Assembly: GCA_050947015.1 (NCBI GenBank)
Contig: JBMNVT010000001.1
Coordinates: forward strand, 124,001 to 188,000
Reading direction: 5' to 3'
DNA: 64,000 nt
Source: CAKXIK01 sp050947015
GTDB lineage: Bacteria > Bacillota > Clostridia > Oscillospirales > Acutalibacteraceae
Shown here: positions 34,791 to 43,208 of the stretch, in pieces
Position numbering within the stretch: position 1 is the stretch's first letter
How the letters are laid out: every line of letters starts with the position of its first letter
The notes under the pieces: generated by a model
Database searches by the model: none
What the model was told of the DNA's origin: nothing
Seen by the model: the letters and a program-made list of their open reading frames with translations, nothing else
Translations under genes and position numbers: made by a program

Positions 34791-37700
34791 AGCTGCTGAC
34801 GAACGCCATGCGGCGAAACCCCGAATACAAGGCGGTTTCCGAGGCATTTGCCGCCGGAAAACTGCCGGCCTGCGTAACCGGCGTTGCAACGGTTCACAAG
34901 GCGCATCTGATCTCATCGCTTTGTGAGGAACATGGAAGAAAGGCATTTGTTGTGGTGGGCGATGAGGCGGAAGGGCAGCGGATCCACGATGATCTGACGA
35001 TGATGGGAATGCGCTGCGTCGTTTATCCTTACCGGGAGTTTTCCCTGCGCGATGTGGAAAGCAGCAGCCGTGAATACGAACATCAAAGGCTTGGCGCGCT
35101 GGCGCAGATTTTGGATCAGACGGCCGACGCGGTCATCTGCTGTATTGACGCGGCGCTGGAGCTGACCATTCCGCCGGAGGAACTGAAGGCGCGCACAGCG
35201 TCGGTCAGTGCGGGGGAACAGATTTCCATGCAGACGCTGGAACGCGCGCTGCTTGCCGCCGGTTATGAACGTGCAGAGCAGGTGGAGGGCGCGGGGCAGT
35301 TTTCGCACCGCGGCGGTATTCTGGATTTCTTCGCGCCGGGTGCGCCCGCGCCGATCCGAACCGAGTTTTGGGGCGACGAAATCGATACCGTCAGTTTTTT
35401 TGACCCGGAAACGCAGCGCCGAACCAATCCGGCCGAAACCGTTACGCTGGCGCCTTCCTGTGAGGCAGTGATCGACCGGCCGGAAGAGCTGGCAGCGCAA
35501 ATTGAAAAGCTTTCGTCCTCGCTGCGCGGAAAATCTGCCGAAGCGGCACGGGCGGTGCTGCAGGCGGAAGCCCAAAAGCTGCGTGACGGAAGAACGCCCG
35601 GCTCTGCAGATAAGTTTCTGCCGCTGCTTTACGGCGGCAAAACAGCCAGTCTGTTGGATTATATCGACGAAGGTTTTTCAGTCTTTCTTTCGGAGGAGTC
35701 CCGCGTGCGTGAGCGGGCGCGTTCGGCAGCGTGGCAGTTCGGTGAGGACGTTAAGGGGCTGCTGGAGGAAGGCGTTCTCTGCCGAGGGCTGGACACCTAC
35801 GCGCGCGACTGGATGGACGCGTTGCGCTTTTTTGAGAAACGCGGCGCGGTGTATCTGGAGGCGTTTCCGCACGGCGGGTTTGAAACAAGCGTGCGCACTC
35901 TGGTCAACATGACGGCCCGTTCCGTTTCCGTCTGGGGCGGCGGTGTGAAGCAGCTTTGCGAGGACGTTGCACCGGCGATTGAAAAAAACTGGTGTGCCAT
36001 TGTGCTGGCCGGAACCGAAAAAGCGGCGCAGAGCCTTGCGGACGACCTGAAAAAGGAAAACCTGCCCGCGCAGTTTGACAAAAAACCGCCGCAGCCGCTG
36101 CCGGGAACTGTGCTCGTGCTGGAAGGCGGCCTTTCGGGCGGTATGGAATACCCGGCGGCCGGTGTGCTGGTGGTTACCCACGGGGCGGTGGCGCAGCGCC
36201 ATGCCAAACGGCGAAAAATTAAGCAGGGGCAGGATATTCAGAGCCTTTCGGAGCTGTCTCCCGGCGATTACGTCGTTCATTCCGTGCATGGAATCGGCGT
36301 GTTTGAAGGAATTCATAAAATTGAAATGCAGGGCATTACAAAGGATTATATCAAAATCCGCTATGCAAAACAGGACACGCTTTATGTTCCGGTGACACAG
36401 CTTGACCTGGTGGCGAAATACATTGGTTCCAGCGAAGAAGCGCAGCTCAAACTCAACCGGCTGGGCGGAACCGAGTGGCAAAAAGCAAAAACGCGCGTTC
36501 GGGCGGCGGTTAAGGATATTGCAAAGGAACTGATTGCGCTTTACGCCAAGCGGATGCAGGCGCCCGGCCATGCGTTCCCGCCCGATACCGACTGGCAAAA
36601 GGATTTTGAAGCGCATTTTGAATATACCGAAACGGAAGATCAGATGCGCTGCATCGACGAAATCAAGGCGGATATGATGCGGACGGCGCCCATGGATCGG
36701 CTGCTCTGCGGCGATGTCGGTTTCGGGAAAACGGAGGTTGCGCTGCGCGCGGCGTTCAAGTGCATTGCCGATTCCAAGCAGTGTGCGCTGCTGGTGCCCA
36801 CGACCATTCTTGCCTGGCAGCATTATCAGACCGTACTGCGCCGGATGGAAGGCTTTCCGATTCGGGTGGGGCTGCTTTCGCGCTTCCGCACGCCGAAACA
36901 ACAGGAAAAAACCATTGAACAGCTGCGGCGCGGCGAAATCGATATGGTTGTCGGCACTCACCGGTTGGTGCAGAAGGACGTGCAGTTCCGGGATCTCGGC
37001 CTTGTCATTATCGACGAAGAACAGCGGTTCGGTGTGGCGCAAAAGGAAAAGCTGAAATCGCTGTGCAATAATGTGGATGTACTGACGCTTTCGGCGACGC
37101 CGATTCCGCGCACGCTGAATATGGCCATGAGCGGCATTCGTGACATGTCGGTCATCGAAGAAGCCCCGCAGGACCGTCATCCGGTGCAGACCTATGTGCT
37201 CGAGCACGATCAGGGAATTGTCAACGATGCAATCCGACGCGAACTGCGGCGCGGCGGGCAGGTTTATTACCTGCACAATCGTGTGGAATCAATTGAAAGC
37301 GTCGCTTCCCGGCTGCAAAAGGCGCTGCCCGATGCCAGAATTGCCGTGGCACATGGTAAAATGGACGAAGAAACGCTTTCCGAGGTGTGGCGCAAGCTGC
37401 TCGAACAGGAAATCGACGTCCTTGTCTGCACGACCATCATCGAAACAGGGATCGACGTGCCGAATGTAAACACGCTGATTATTGAAAACGCCGACCGGAT
37501 GGGGCTTTCTCAGCTGCATCAGCTGCGCGGCCGTGTGGGGCGCTCCTCGCGGAGAGCTTATGCGTATCTGACGTTTACACGCGGCAAGGTTCTGTCTGAA
37601 ATCTCCACCAAACGCCTCGAAGCGATTCGGGAATTTACGGAGTTTGGCTCCGGTTTCCGCATCGCAATGCGTGACCTTGAGATCCGCGGAGCGGGCAATG

Positions 37701-38248
37701 TGCTCGGCGCGCAGCAGCATGGTCACATGGAAGCGGTCGGCTATGATATGTACCTCAAACTGCTCGGGGAGGCAGTTGCGCTCGAAAAGGGAGAAACACC
37801 GGATTACAATGTGGATAATGAATGTCTGGTTGATATTCAGGTGCAGGCGCATATTCCGGAGAGCTATATTCCGAATCTGAATCAGCGTCTGGATATTTAT
37901 CGCCGCATTGCCGACATCCGTGGCGAAGAGGACGCCGACGACGTGGTGGATGAGATGATCGACCGCTACGGCGACCCGCCCGCCTCCGTCACCGGGCTGG
38001 TAGATGTTGCACTGCTGCGGAATACCGCCCGTTCGCTCGGTATTTATGAAATCCGCCAGAATGCGGGTAACCTGCTGATTTATCAGAATCAGATCGACAA
38101 GGCGGCGATTGCACGGCTGGTGGTGGCAATGCGCGGCAGGGTGCTGCTCAGCGCCGGCGCAAAGCCTTATCTTTCCGTTAAAATGCAGCAGCCGGTGCTC
38201 GCGGAACTGAAAACAGTGCTCGGAATTCTGAAAGAAAATCAAAAATAA
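34787..38248 (+). CDS. mfd: Transcription-repair coupling factor Mfd
   Basis: 1153 residues. An N-terminal UvrB-like region, an RNA-polymerase interaction domain (YVVHSVHGIGVFEGI, KIRYAKQDTLYVPVTQLDLV), and RecG-like helicase motor domains with GDVGFGKTEVA (Walker A, near 642), IIDEEQRFGV (motif II, near 742) and TIIETGIDVPN. It removes stalled RNA polymerase and recruits UvrA. The start is a TTG at 34787 with GAGAGGAG upstream, overlapping the GDPD stop by 4 bases; the alternative upstream reading lies inside the GDPD gene. Confidence 0.96.
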   Translation: MKLLTNAMRRNPEYKAVSEAFAAGKLPACVTGVATVHKAHLISSLCEEHGRKAFVVVGDEAEGQRIHDDLTMMGMRCVVYPYREFSLRDVESSSREYEHQRLGALAQILDQTADAVICCIDAALELTIPPEELKARTASVSAGEQISMQTLERALLAAGYERAEQVEGAGQFSHRGGILDFFAPGAPAPIRTEFWGDEIDTVSFFDPETQRRTNPAETVTLAPSCEAVIDRPEELAAQIEKLSSSLRGKSAEAARAVLQAEAQKLRDGRTPGSADKFLPLLYGGKTASLLDYIDEGFSVFLSEESRVRERARSAAWQFGEDVKGLLEEGVLCRGLDTYARDWMDALRFFEKRGAVYLEAFPHGGFETSVRTLVNMTARSVSVWGGGVKQLCEDVAPAIEKNWCAIVLAGTEKAAQSLADDLKKENLPAQFDKKPPQPLPGTVLVLEGGLSGGMEYPAAGVLVVTHGAVAQRHAKRRKIKQGQDIQSLSELSPGDYVVHSVHGIGVFEGIHKIEMQGITKDYIKIRYAKQDTLYVPVTQLDLVAKYIGSSEEAQLKLNRLGGTEWQKAKTRVRAAVKDIAKELIALYAKRMQAPGHAFPPDTDWQKDFEAHFEYTETEDQMRCIDEIKADMMRTAPMDRLLCGDVGFGKTEVALRAAFKCIADSKQCALLVPTTILAWQHYQTVLRRMEGFPIRVGLLSRFRTPKQQEKTIEQLRRGEIDMVVGTHRLVQKDVQFRDLGLVIIDEEQRFGVAQKEKLKSLCNNVDVLTLSATPIPRTLNMAMSGIRDMSVIEEAPQDRHPVQTYVLEHDQGIVNDAIRRELRRGGQVYYLHNRVESIESVASRLQKALPDARIAVAHGKMDEETLSEVWRKLLEQEIDVLVCTTIIETGIDVPNVNTLIIENADRMGLSQLHQLRGRVGRSSRRAYAYLTFTRGKVLSEISTKRLEAIREFTEFGSGFRIAMRDLEIRGAGNVLGAQQHGHMEAVGYDMYLKLLGEAVALEKGETPDYNVDNECLVDIQVQAHIPESYIPNLNQRLDIYRRIADIRGEEDADDVVDEMIDRYGDPPASVTGLVDVALLRNTARSLGIYEIRQNAGNLLIYQNQIDKAAIARLVVAMRGRVLLSAGAKPYLSVKMQQPVLAELKTVLGILKENQK

Positions 38249-38294
38249 CCGGCAGACCTTTGGGCAAAACCTTTGGGCAAAATAAAAGAATTGG

Positions 38295-38323
38295 TAGACA
38301 AATCAGAAATTTCATTGTATAAT
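38295..38323 (+). promoter_or_regulatory. Promoter of the PrsA-like gene
   Basis: TAGACA 38295-38300, a 17-base spacer and TATAAT 38318-38323, about 80 bases before the ATG. Confidence 0.55.
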
Positions 38324-38405
38324 TCTTTCATGCGTTCCCTGAGAACAGGAGAAAAATCCGCGGCCATCGTGCGGCGGTTTACAGCGAAAGGAATGGTTAA
38401 ACAAC

Positions 38406-39434
38406 ATGAAGCTCATGAAAAAAATTGCGGCGGCAGCGCTTGCAATGCTGATGGCGTTTTCGGCAACAGCGTGCTCCAACGTCGGCTCCTGGATTGTGAA
38501 AACAAATTCCAGAGAAATTCCGGTCGGCATTTACATTGCGTATTTGCAGTCGGCTTATGCCAGCGCGCGTTATATGACGGAGGATGTAACCGCGTCGCCG
38601 ATCGGGCAGACGGTTACGGTAGACGACGAGAAAATCGATGCTGAAACATGGATGAAAAACCAGGCGCTTGACGCCTCCAAAAAGTTGCTTACTGTGTTGG
38701 ATCTCTGCGACGCTGCAAAAATTACGTTGACCGACGAGGAGCAGAGTGCTATTAACGAATCCGTGGATACCGCATGGGATTCGAACAGCTCCAGCTATGA
38801 AAAAATTGGGATTGCAAAAACCTCGCTGAAGGATCTATATCAGTTTTCCAAGCTTTCCGAAAAGCACTTTGACTCTATTTACGGCGCGAACGGCACCAGC
38901 GCAGTAAGCGACAGTGATGTGAAGGAATATTTTACCAAGAACTATTCCAGCATCAAATATTTTTCGGTCAGCCTGAAGGACAGCTCCGGCAATGCGCTGG
39001 GTACCGAGGATCAGCAGAAAATTGAAACCGAGCTTAACGGCGTTAAGGACAGCTACGAGAAAGGCGACAAAACGTTTTCCGAAATCGTTGACGAATATAA
39101 TGCCAAGCACAGCAGCGCGAAGGTCAATATGTCGGAGAATATTACGGTGCTCACCAAAAGCTATGCCGAGGACTTTTACAAAAACCTGACGAGCGTCAAA
39201 GCCGGCAAAGCGACGGTATTTACGTATGGTAACTATATGTATGTGGTGGCTATGTACGATATTGAAAAAGAAACCGATTATCTCAAAAACAACGCCTCCA
39301 CCATTCGTCATGCGATTAAAGATACCGAGTACACCGAACTGATTGAGAAGGAAATGAGCAACCGTACCTTTACGGTAAACGAAGCGGCTCAGAACAAATA
39401 TTCGCCCAGCTGGATGGAGAAAAGCGCCGGCTGA
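38406..39434 (+). CDS. PrsA/SurA-like foldase lipoprotein
   Basis: 342 residues. A lipoprotein signal with TACS lipobox (Cys near 23) and a SurA-N-type helical domain (residues about 45-160). A weak parvulin-like middle follows (YSSIKYFSVSLKDSSGN, FSEIVDEYNAK). It probably aids folding of exported proteins at the outer membrane face. The parvulin core is divergent, so prolyl isomerase activity is uncertain. The position after mfd matches the common Firmicutes pth-mfd-prsA neighbourhood. Confidence 0.85.
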   Translation: MKLMKKIAAAALAMLMAFSATACSNVGSWIVKTNSREIPVGIYIAYLQSAYASARYMTEDVTASPIGQTVTVDDEKIDAETWMKNQALDASKKLLTVLDLCDAAKITLTDEEQSAINESVDTAWDSNSSSYEKIGIAKTSLKDLYQFSKLSEKHFDSIYGANGTSAVSDSDVKEYFTKNYSSIKYFSVSLKDSSGNALGTEDQQKIETELNGVKDSYEKGDKTFSEIVDEYNAKHSSAKVNMSENITVLTKSYAEDFYKNLTSVKAGKATVFTYGNYMYVVAMYDIEKETDYLKNNASTIRHAIKDTEYTELIEKEMSNRTFTVNEAAQNKYSPSWMEKSAG

Positions 39435-39472
39435 GCCAGAGAGAGTTTTGTGCTCTGAAAAAGAAAGAACGA

Positions 39473-39511
39473 AAGGCTCTTACGGCACAACGGCCGCAGG
39501 AGCCTTCTCTT
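39473..39511 (+). terminator. Terminator after the PrsA-like gene
   Basis: AAGGCTC/GAGCCTT outer stem with an inner CGGC/GCCG stem and a T-rich 3' side. Confidence 0.5.
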
Positions 39512-39536
39512 TTCAGAAAGGAAGGGCGAAGAGGAT

Positions 39537-40367
39537 ATGCCGGTTTCCAGAAAAACGGTTTGGGCAATTTCCGTCTTCGGATGCGGAGCGCTGCTGTTTT
39601 TTTTCTTTTTTGATTTGCCGGTCGCGCAATTGGTTTACCGACCGGGAACATGGTTCGGCGCGTTTTTTCGTGTTGCCGCGCCAATGGCGCCGCCGATATG
39701 CGGACTGCTTTTTTCCGGCTGCCTTACGCGCTCAAAAAGCCAAACGGTCGGATGGCGCCTGTTCGGTTGTTTTGCTGCGCTTCTGTTTGCTGCGGCGGGC
39801 GGATATCTTTTCTTTCGCTATCTTGATCGGGTTCATCCTGCGGCGGTTATGGCGCTGACGCTGCTGTTGTTCGGCGGCACGCTGCTGTTGGGCGGTGTGC
39901 TGCACCCGGAGCCGGAGACTCTCCGCTGCGCGGAGGTAACGGCGATTGTTACAATTACCGCAGTATTTCTTGCGGTGGAGTTGCTGAAAAACATCTGGGG
40001 ACGGCCGCGTTTTTACGCCATGACAGAACCGGCGGCGGAATTTGTGCGCTGGCTGTTTCCGCAGGGAAAACCGGTATCCGATGCGTTTAAATCATTCCCC
40101 AGTGGGCACACGGCAAACGGCAGCATGGTTTTACTGCTGCTGCTTCTGCCGTCGGTTTTCCCCGGTGTCGCGCGTCATAAAACCGTGCTGGAGGTGTTTG
40201 TTTGCTGTTGGGCTGCGTTGACGGCTTTTTCCCGCATGGTAGAAGGCATGCATTTTGCGTCCGACGTCACTGCAGGATTTTTAGTGGCGTTCTGGATATT
40301 TTGCGGAACAAGCAGCGCCGTGTTTGCCCGCGGCACGAAACCGGCAGCGCCTGAAAATAAAACTTGA
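39537..40367 (+). CDS. PAP2-family membrane phosphatase
   Basis: 276 residues with about six membrane helices. The three PAP2 motifs are present: KNIWGRPRF (near 148), FPSGHTANG (near 183) and SRMVEGMHFASDV (near 228). This fits a lipid phosphatase acting on phosphatidic acid or undecaprenyl pyrophosphate at the outer face of the membrane. The ATG lies in GAGGATATG, a weak ribosome site. Followed after 19 bases by the Nudix gene. Confidence 0.9.
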   Translation: MPVSRKTVWAISVFGCGALLFFFFFDLPVAQLVYRPGTWFGAFFRVAAPMAPPICGLLFSGCLTRSKSQTVGWRLFGCFAALLFAAAGGYLFFRYLDRVHPAAVMALTLLLFGGTLLLGGVLHPEPETLRCAEVTAIVTITAVFLAVELLKNIWGRPRFYAMTEPAAEFVRWLFPQGKPVSDAFKSFPSGHTANGSMVLLLLLLPSVFPGVARHKTVLEVFVCCWAALTAFSRMVEGMHFASDVTAGFLVAFWIFCGTSSAVFARGTKPAAPENKT

Positions 40368-40386
40368 AGGAAAGGAAGTTGCGGCA

Positions 40387-40845
40387 ATGCGGCAATGCAG
40401 AGCAGAACTGACCACTATGTGTATGGTGGAAGATTTAACGACAGGAAGGCTGCTGGTTCAGAACCGGCGTCTGAGTTGGAAGGGAATTGCGTTTCCCGGC
40501 GGTCATGTTGAACCGGGAGAACCCGTGACAGAGGCCGCTGCCCGGGAGGTGTTTGAGGAAACCGGGCTGACCGTTTCAAACCTTCACCTTTGCGGATGCA
40601 AAAGCTGGTGGGAAGAAGATTTTTGCTATCTGGTCTTTTTTTACCGAACCAACTGTTTCTCCGGTGAGCTTTTGAATGAAAGCGAGGAAGGAGAAAATTT
40701 TTGGGCGACCGAGGATGAAATCCGCAAGATGGAGCTTTCGCCGGGTTTTGGCCGGATGCTCGATGTGTTTCAAAATGATGCGATCAATGAAGAATTTCTG
40801 CGATGGGATCCTGAAACGGATCAAACCCAGCATGAATTTTATTGA
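40387..40845 (+). CDS. Nudix hydrolase (MutT/8-oxo-dGTP-like)
   Basis: 152 residues. Complete Nudix box starting GGHVEPGEPVTEAAAREVFE and ending ETGL (near 38-61). It follows a strand that starts with LTTMCMVEDLTTGRLLVQNR, as in 8-oxo-dGTP diphosphatases of Firmicutes. The ATG at 40387 has AAGGAAG upstream; the longer frame overlaps the PAP2 gene. Likely sanitises oxidised nucleotides, but substrate cannot be proven from sequence. Confidence 0.88.
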   Translation: MRQCRAELTTMCMVEDLTTGRLLVQNRRLSWKGIAFPGGHVEPGEPVTEAAAREVFEETGLTVSNLHLCGCKSWWEEDFCYLVFFYRTNCFSGELLNESEEGENFWATEDEIRKMELSPGFGRMLDVFQNDAINEEFLRWDPETDQTQHEFY

Positions 40846-40848
40846 TGC

Positions 40849-40896
40849 AAAGCCGCCGGTATTCCTTGCAGAATAAGGAATACCGGCGGCTTTACA
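40849..40896. terminator. Terminator T1, left border of the XRE module
   Basis: Perfect stem of AAAGCCGCCGGTATTCCTT and its complement with a short loop. Located between the converging Nudix and XRE genes. A near-identical copy lies at 41477-41520. Confidence 0.88.
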
Positions 40897-40906
40897 TTTA
40901 TCTGCA

Positions 40907-41134
40907 CTATTTATGCCGTTTTGCTTCATAGGGAACGGGATTGTCCGTCAGCTCGAGCAGATAGTCAATACTCGTTTTATGAAAAACGGCAAGCTTTTTG
41001 AGAGCTTCCACCGGAATATTGATTTTTCCGTGTTCATAATCGGAATAAGTCGTCTGTGCAACATTTAAAATGGCTGCCATTTCTTTTTGAGAGAGATCTT
41101 TGTCTTCGCGAAGACTCCGAATTCGTTCGTACAT
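40907..41134 (-). CDS. XRE-family HTH regulator
   Basis: 75 residues, essentially only a Cro/C1-type helix-turn-helix: YERIRSLREDKDLSQKEMAA, then VAQTTYSDYEHGK and a final helix (ALKKLAVFHKTSIDYLLEL). The ATG ending at 41134 is chosen because AGGG lies eight bases upstream; other in-frame starts at 41140 and 41143 sit too close. Divergent from an 82-residue gene, with a 25-bp perfect inverted repeat in between, so it is probably the autorepressor of the pair. Confidence 0.88.
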   Translation of the reverse strand: MYERIRSLREDKDLSQKEMAAILNVAQTTYSDYEHGKINIPVEALKKLAVFHKTSIDYLLELTDNPVPYEAKRHK

Positions 41135-41176
41135 CCTCATCACCCTGCTTTATTGAAACATAAACCGGAAGCGGGA

Positions 41177-41205
41177 TTGAATTTTAACGGTATTTACGTT
41201 AAAAT
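41177..41205. promoter_or_regulatory. Operator palindrome over the promoter of the 82-residue gene
   Basis: ATTTTAACG (41181-41189), 7-base spacer, CGTTAAAAT (41197-41205): a perfect inverted repeat. It covers the spacer and -10 of a TTGAAT (41177-41182)-17-TAAAAT (41200-41205) promoter. The fit suggests direct repression of the gene at 41225 by the XRE protein. Confidence 0.8.
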
Positions 41206-41224
41206 AGAGTTTGAGGTGATAAAA

Positions 41225-41473
41225 ATGAATTTATACGCAGAAATTATTTCAAAAATATTGGAACAGGAAGAAATTCAAATAACATTTCCAAACCTGATGA
41301 TAGACGCGAACGAACTTGCAGAAAAAAAGTCTTATGAAGCGTTGCGGCAAATCAAAACAATTATTCAGGATGACAGTTTGAACGATGAAGAGTGTTTTTT
41401 AAAAATCGAACAGATTGTCCGGGTATTTGAAGAAATAGGGAGCTCCGGCGGCGGAAGGCATGATTTTGGCTAA
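41225..41473 (+). CDS. Small protein of unknown function, partner of the XRE regulator
   Basis: 82 residues. Mostly helical (MNLYAEIISKILEQEEIQIT, SYEALRQIKTIIQDD, ECFLKIEQIVRVFEEIG) with a distinctive Gly/His tail SSGGGRHDFG. GAGGTGATAAAA precedes the ATG at 41225. It is under an operator-covered promoter. It has no membrane segment and no toxin or antitoxin motif I can name. The gene ends just before terminator T2. It could be an effector or co-repressor of a two-gene module; function unknown. Confidence 0.75.
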   Translation: MNLYAEIISKILEQEEIQITFPNLMIDANELAEKKSYEALRQIKTIIQDDSLNDEECFLKIEQIVRVFEEIGSSGGGRHDFG

Positions 41474-41476
41474 AAG

Positions 41477-41520
41477 ACAAAGCCGCCGGCATTCCTTGCA
41501 GAATAAGGAATACCGGCGGG
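41477..41520. terminator. Terminator T2, right border of the XRE module
   Basis: Near-identical to T1 at 40849-40896 (one base differs in the left arm, and the final bases of the right arm differ). Lies between the converging 82-residue gene and galT. Confidence 0.88.
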
Positions 41521-41535
41521 TTGTTTTCAGGCGGT

Positions 41536-43047
41536 TTATGCGTTGAGCGAAGCGAGAAAACGTTCAAAAGCGCGGCGGCCGTCCGGGTTTCGGGCAAATA
41601 CGCCGCATTGCTCCAAAAGGGCGCAGTAAGCGCGGCCGACCTCTTGCTGCAGAATATTGTCGGCCGTTTCGGCAGAAAAGTCAGGGTGGCGGGTCAGAAT
41701 TTCCTGCATCCAGTCCGCGTGCTTGGCAAGCGTTTCATCCGATTGCAGGTCGGCGCCGGAAAGCACCGCATTGCGAAGAGCGGCAAGCTCGGTTTTCAGT
41801 CGGGCCGGCAGCACCGCAAGCCCCATGACCTCAATCAGGCCGATGTTTTCTTTTTTAATGTGGTGGAACTCCTCGTGCGGATGGTAAAGCCCGAGCGGAT
41901 GCTGCGGTGTAGCCAAATTATTGCGCAGAACAAGGTCAAGTTCGTAATCGGTGCCGTTTTTGCGTGCAATCGGCGTGATCGTGTTGTGCGCAGTGCCGTC
42001 GGTTTCCGCAAAAATAACGGCGCTTTCGTCCGTATAAGCGCGCCAGGCCGCAAGAATTTTCTCCGCCAGAGCAACCACGCGTGTTTCGTCGGGGGAATCC
42101 AGACGGAGAACGCTCATCGGCCAACGAACGATCCCTGCGCGTACGTCTTCAAACCCGTGGACAGAAAACGGTTGTTCCACCGGCGCTTTTGCCATCGCAA
42201 AAGAATAACGCCCGCCCTGAAAGTGGTCGTGAGCCAGAATGGAACCGCCGACGATCGGCAGATCGGCGTTGGAACCGACAAAATAGTGCGGAAACTGGCG
42301 CACAAAGCTGAACAGCTTTCGGAAGGTATCGCCGTCGATTTTCATCGGTGTGTGGCAGCGGTTGAATACAATGCAGTGTTCATTGTAATAGACGTAGGGG
42401 GAATATTGCAAAAACCACGAAGAGCCGTTGACGGTTACGGGGATCAGCCGGTGATTTTGACGCGCCGGGGCGTTCAGTCTGCCTGCATAGCCTTCGTTTT
42501 CGCGGCAGAGGGCGCATTCCGGGTAGGAAGAGGTTCCTGCAGAAAGCGCGGCTGCAATGGCTTTCGGGTCTTTTTCCGGTTTGGAAAGATTGATGGTGAT
42601 ATCCAGCGCGCCGTATGGTGTTTCAGTCACCCATTTGACGTCGCGTGCAATCCGGTAACGGCGAATGTAATTGCAATCGCCGCAAAGTTTGTAAAAATAA
42701 TCGGTGGCGCTTTGGGGAGAAACCGCGTATTTTTCGCGGAAAACGCGTTGGACCTCTGCGGGGCGCGGCGTCAGGCAGTTCATCAGCCGTGTGTCAAATA
42801 AATCGCGGGCGGTGGCGCTGTCTCCGCGGGTCAAGCCGTTCTCGACCGCATAGTCGATCATCGGCTGCAGAATTTGCGAAAGGTCGTCTGAATCGGGCGC
42901 GTCGGTTTCGATGTAATCGTCCAGCTGCAGCTCGCCGAGCAGCAGGTTGCGGGCGTAAATGAATTCTTCCTCCGGCAGCAGCCCGCAGCGCAGCCCGTAG
43001 CGTACCAACCGGCCGATTGCCGCATAAACCTGTGTTTTTTCCGTCAT
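41536..43047 (-). CDS. galT: UTP-hexose-1-phosphate uridylyltransferase (Firmicutes type)
   Basis: 503 residues, the large Firmicutes GalT family (GalT2). Landmarks include TDYFYKLCGDCNYIRRYRIA, ITINLSKPEKDPKAIA, CALCRENEGYAGRL, the HCIVFNRCHTPM region and GGSILAHDHFQGG with the catalytic-region His residues. It transfers UMP between UDP-glucose and galactose 1-phosphate. The ATG ending at 43047 has GAGGAG upstream. It works with GalK (25775). A UDP-galactose 4-epimerase is not in the window. Confidence 0.96.
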   Translation of the reverse strand: MTEKTQVYAAIGRLVRYGLRCGLLPEEEFIYARNLLLGELQLDDYIETDAPDSDDLSQILQPMIDYAVENGLTRGDSATARDLFDTRLMNCLTPRPAEVQRVFREKYAVSPQSATDYFYKLCGDCNYIRRYRIARDVKWVTETPYGALDITINLSKPEKDPKAIAAALSAGTSSYPECALCRENEGYAGRLNAPARQNHRLIPVTVNGSSWFLQYSPYVYYNEHCIVFNRCHTPMKIDGDTFRKLFSFVRQFPHYFVGSNADLPIVGGSILAHDHFQGGRYSFAMAKAPVEQPFSVHGFEDVRAGIVRWPMSVLRLDSPDETRVVALAEKILAAWRAYTDESAVIFAETDGTAHNTITPIARKNGTDYELDLVLRNNLATPQHPLGLYHPHEEFHHIKKENIGLIEVMGLAVLPARLKTELAALRNAVLSGADLQSDETLAKHADWMQEILTRHPDFSAETADNILQQEVGRAYCALLEQCGVFARNPDGRRAFERFLASLNA

Positions 43048-43208
43048 GCTTAACACTCCTCTTTGCCTTTCAGTTTATCACATCGGAACGGTAAAACGAA
43101 TGCGGGAATGTTTTTGTATCATGCAAGTTTGTTGCAACTTTTTGAAAAGTAAGGTATAATAACAAAGCGGGGCGGGGCCGGCAGACGCGCCGAAAGGGGA
43201 AGTTGCGT

